Below are positions 33,951-64,000 of a DNA stretch of 64,000 nt, piece by piece. The stretch is from Cristatella mucedo (lineage: Eukaryota; Bryozoa; Phylactolaemata; Cristatellidae), in the NCBI GenBank assembly GCA_009760855.2, contig WPIO01000151.1:400501-464500 (forward strand). The letters run 5' to 3'. Both the position numbers and the translations under genes were made by a program. The notes under the pieces are model-generated. The model made no database searches, was not told the origin of the DNA, and saw only the letters and a list, made by a program, of their open reading frames with translations. Numbering within the stretch: position 1 is the first letter of the stretch; each line of letters starts with the position of its first letter.

Positions 33951-34465
33951 ACCACTTCTCGCCGACCTGCACTGCCTTGTAGTCAAGCAAAGCATCAGCC
34001 TATGTATCAGATCTACTCTCCTACTAGGCTAAGCATCGTATCACCCACTTTTCAGAATCTAATAATTTACGTATACCTCGTATGGACCTCAAATCCTTTG
34101 GAGGCCTTGCCTTTAGTTCGTATACTCCCAAAGCCAGGAACTTACTCCCGACTTACGTCACGAATCCCTGACTCGACCACATTTAAAAAAGAAACTAAAA
34201 CCGCATCTATTCGTCGCAGAATTGTGTGGGTCCGTGTGGTTCTTCCTTTGGGTGCTTATGCATGCTGGCCCAGTGCATGCTGCGACTAATCATATTTGCA
34301 TGTTGACCCTGTACGTGTGACCACTAACTATGTTATGCCAAGTTGTTCATTGAGCATGCACAGCTAACCACTCGATCATGCTCTTTTACATTAAATTTAA
34401 AGTCTCTTGAAAGAAATGAGTTCTCCGAGGGCGTTAAGACACATCTGTTATTATTATTATCAATA
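33950..34465 (+). mobile_element. LINE family A 3' fragment
   Basis: Starts CACTTCTCGCCGACCTGCAC (LLADLH), includes PRMDLKSFGGLAFSSYTPKA-like remnants, and ends at a decayed stem-loop GAAAGAAATGAGTTCTCCGAGGGCG and TTATTATTATTAT near 34460. Confidence 0.75.
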
Positions 34466-34572
34466 GCAGTATTATCATGACCGTTCCAGCTCTGAGGGCA
34501 GGCCAAAGCTGGCAATACGGCTGAGCCGGCTTTGCAGGCAGGACCAAGCAGAGCTGCATGGTCGATTCAAAC

Positions 34573-34748
34573 GACAGTGAAAAATAATATTTATATTAAT
34601 ATTAAGAGTAATTATTATTATTATTCATATTAATAATATTATTATTAATATTATTATTATTATTATTAAATATAATAAATAATATTATTAATATTATTAT
34701 TATTAATATTAATAATAATTAACAATAAGACTATTAATAATAGCAAAT

Positions 34749-34783
<35 letters not shown>

Positions 34784-34905
34784 GTAATAATAGTAATAAT
34801 AATTAAATATAAATAATTAAAAATAATAATAATAACAATAATGATTTATTATTATTATTTATAAATATAATTAATATTAATAATATTAATATTAATAATA
34901 AGACA
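34573..34905. repeat. AT-only low-complexity block, (AAT/ATT)n
   Basis: About 330 bp almost free of G and C, with mixed AAT and ATT arrays that are strongly self-complementary. Confidence 0.9.
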
Positions 34906-35639
34906 AAAAAGGTCTTCTTGGCTATCGTCCTGTTAGCTATTTAAAAATCATGTTCTCTTCCCATCAGCTCTCAATCGATTATTAAACCGGCCTACAGAGC
35001 ACAGGTACCCCAATGGCAACCATTTTTTTAATAGACGCGAATAGTGTAAACATGGACTAATCCAGCGAGCGGCAGTTCGTACCTCACAATCCTGGCACCA
35101 AGGTAGGGCCTCGCAGGGTGCAATTGTTTTTCGCGGCCCCTGCAAACCAAGGAGGACGATTGTCTCATCCCCCCCCCCTCCCGCTCAGGCTCGTGCTGTC
35201 ACATAAGCAACTCCGTTGCACCAGCTGATCACGTGGTGTCCAATGACCGAGCTGATCTCGTTGACGGTTAGCTTGTCGCTTCTTAGCATGAAAAGCATCT
35301 AGCCGAAGCTTCCAGGTGGACTTCGGATGCAGTTCCACCGGAAAGCGGAAAACGTGAAGCCTGGCGCTAAAAGGAAAAGGAGGCGGCCAATGAAAGGCTC
35401 GCCGCGGCTTAAGCGGGACGAGCGAAGATATCGGGCTCGCGTTGCGTCACGCGACAGCGAGTTGGCCGATTGACTGCCGATAGAAAGACGAGCGACGGCG
35501 ACAAACACGCGAAGTCGTAATCTACGCGAAGATTGGCCCGCTACTCTAGAGCCTCATCTAGGTTAGCAGTAAAAAAATAGGCATAATTTAGTTATAACTG
35601 ATTAAAATTTAAATAAAATAAAAATAAATAAAACTAAAA
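34906..35639. other. Intergenic, nothing recognised
   Basis: No supported gene or repeat family. Confidence 0.4.
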
Positions 35640-35798
35640 TTTATGAATATTAAAATGTAATTAATTGGTATAGCGCCCTTAGAGAACCCAGTCTCTATTC
35701 AGGCGCTTCACTTATACCATGGGCTCGAGCCCGCGACCTCGGCCAGACCTTAGTCGGAGTGAGCACTTTAACGAGGCGCCAAACCAGCACAGCATAAT
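35640..35798 (-). mobile_element. tRNA-derived SINE (family 1)
   Basis: Reverse strand: TGGTTTGGCGCCTCGTTAAA (A box), then CCGAGGTCGCGGGCTCGAGC + CC (B box), then TGAAGCGCCTGAATAGAGAC and GGGCGCTATACCAATTAATT. Colinear with 5262-5428, including the LINE-like tail. Confidence 0.8.
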
Positions 35799-35981
35799 AG
35801 TGGTAGCCTGCCATCGGACGGTAGAGACGCCCCGGTGATGTCGCGCGCTACACGCGGCGATGGCGTCCCAGTCGCTAATGCTTTCGGCGGAAAGTCGTGC
35901 AATGGACACAGCGAGCGCAAGCCGCATCGCTATCGTTCTCCTACCACTGTGATTAAAGTCCTAATTCCACAGCGGCACCTC

Positions 35982-36047
35982 TCTCCCTCTCTCTCCCTCT
36001 CTCTTCCTCTCTCTCCCTCTCTCTCCCTCTCTCTCCCTCTCTCTCCC

Positions 36048-36079
<32 letters not shown>

Positions 36080-36172
36080 CTCTCTCCCTCTCTCTCCCTC
36101 TCTCTCCCTCTCTCTCTCCCTCTCTCTCCCTTTCTCTCCCTCTCTCTCCCTCTCCCTCTCTCTCTCTCTTCG
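35982..36172. repeat. (CTCTCTCC)n low-complexity tract
   Basis: An 8-bp-like CTCTCTCC periodicity for about 190 bp, immediately before a LINE B fragment and 0.5 kb upstream of the gene 2 start codon. Confidence 0.95.
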
Positions 36173-36187
36173 AGACGTCACTCTGCA

Positions 36188-36490
36188 GGTCCTAGACTGC
36201 GGAACTCGCTTCCACAATTCTTACGCAACGACATCTACTCTCCAACTGCCGACTATGGCACATCTTTTTCAGCGGTCCTGAACTGCTACTTCTATGCTAC
36301 TCACTACCTCAACTGCTCTCCTAACTCTGCTATGCTTCCCACTTTCTCTTTGTTGCGTGAGATGAAGTCTGTTGGCTACCGAATGCGTACCGAAAGCCGC
36401 TTAGGCTGTGAGTGCGCTATACAAAACTCTCCTGCGTAACGCCCACATGGTCTTTATGACTTTGTGGAGTTACTGACGGAGATACATTAC
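36188..36490 (+). mobile_element. LINE family B 3' end, just upstream of gene 2
   Basis: GTCCTAGACTGCGGAACTCG to CTGACGGAGATACATTACG. Same 3' segment as 27212-27530. It ends 216 bp before the gene 2 ATG, so it may overlap the promoter or 5' UTR. Confidence 0.85.
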
Positions 36491-36705
36491 GATGGGTGGG
36501 CACGCAGCAGCCTCTCCGAGTGGGGCAGCGAGCTGCTCCTAGTGGCTCTGAGCGCTCGCTCACTCGAAGCGACGACGTCGTCGTTGCAGATACTGGTACC
36601 ATGTGCTCTGCAACGGCTAGCGTCTGACTCGCGGCAGGACGCACCATTACAGCCGTCTCGCTCGCCCCGTCCACGGCGGCGAGCGCACACCTTAAAGAAG
36701 ACGCA
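36491..36705 (+). promoter_or_regulatory. Presumed gene 2 5' UTR/proximal promoter, CpG-rich
   Basis: GC- and CpG-rich DNA between a LINE end and the ATG of gene 2. No TATA box or clear initiator identified. The designation rests on position and composition only, and an upstream non-coding exon is possible. Confidence 0.35.
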
Positions 36706-63583
<26,878 letters not shown>

Positions 63584-63744
63584 GTAATGTAATTTATGCC
63601 AAATGCATGTATTTATTTAATTCCACATGTGCATGATGCCTTACTCCTGCTTGCATAGTACAAAAAGTCTGGTTAAGCCCAGATCTAGGCACCAAAGCCT
63701 GACTGCACATTTTCAATGCCTGTCGACTGAAACCATGTAAACCT

Positions 63745-64000
63745 ACGATCGATTGGTACGATTGGCAGTAGTACTCGAATGCCAGTCGACAGACTGCTTG
63801 TCTTGATCTTTCATGTGCTTTTTTAATCTCGCGCTTCCTAGTGCTGGCTAGTTTAAATTTTGCAGAAAATCGTAGGCCATGAGGCCGAGCACATACTACG
63901 AGTACATACTATGCGCTTAGTCAGATGAGCAAATTTGTCTAAAACATCGGCTAGAGTCGTATTGCAGCATTCCACCAACAATGGTAGGTCGGACGGAAGA
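63745..64000 (-). mobile_element. LINE linker fragment, runs off the window
   Basis: ATTGGTACGATTGGCAGTAG...GTCAGATGAGCAAATTTGTC...GGTAGGTCGGACGGAAGA is colinear with 60445-60675, the linker between endonuclease and RT. Confidence 0.75.

Overview
This window is animal (metazoan) nuclear DNA. It carries multi-exon, GT-AG spliced fragments of two voltage-gated sodium channel (Nav-type) genes, set in a repeat-dense background of degenerate non-LTR retrotransposons, tRNA-derived SINEs, a hAT DNA transposon, a large foldback element and long simple-sequence tracts. The clade cannot be fixed from the sequence alone. An invertebrate is likely, because the residues are unlike vertebrate Nav1 at several normally invariant sites, but this is inference.

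Layout. At 1853-11420 (+) lies the 3' end of channel gene 1: the III-IV linker (inactivation gate) exon, the domain IV S1-S3 exon, and a long last exon with IV S3-S6 and the whole C-terminal tail including an IQ-like motif. The 11.4-36.2 kb stretch is intergenic and made of LINE copies, SINEs, a 951-bp hAT element with an exact 8-bp target duplication, minisatellites and microsatellites. At 36706-63583 (+) lies the 5' part of channel gene 2: N-terminal cytoplasmic exon, domain I S1-S2, S2-S3, S4, S4-S5 linker/S5, and the domain I pore-loop exon. The rest of gene 2 continues beyond the window. Reading-frame phases agree at every proposed junction (gene 1: 0, 1; gene 2: 0, 2, 2, 1, 1), and the six gene 2 exons sum to exactly 457 codons. 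The two genes are in the same orientation, about 25 kb apart, so they look like a head-to-tail paralogue pair.

The channel sequences are the most interesting content. In gene 1 the hydrophobic inactivation triad (IFM in Nav1) reads ALL. The domain IV pore keeps the selectivity alanine but has outer-ring residues N and D in place of the usual D and G. The S6 local-anaesthetic phenylalanine position reads N. In gene 2 the domain I filter aspartate is present and is followed by H where TTX-sensitive channels carry an aromatic.

Repeats. Two LINE lineages with different 3' ends recur. Family A is L2-like, ending in a GCGC stem-loop plus (ATT)n. Family B ends in GGAGATACATTACATTAC-type pentamers. 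One tRNA-derived SINE family carries a tail that mimics the family A stem-loop, so it probably borrows that LINE's machinery. A roughly 1.8-kb foldback palindrome sits just inside intron 1 of gene 2. No bacterial-style genes, CRISPR arrays, rRNA genes or confident stand-alone tRNA genes were seen.
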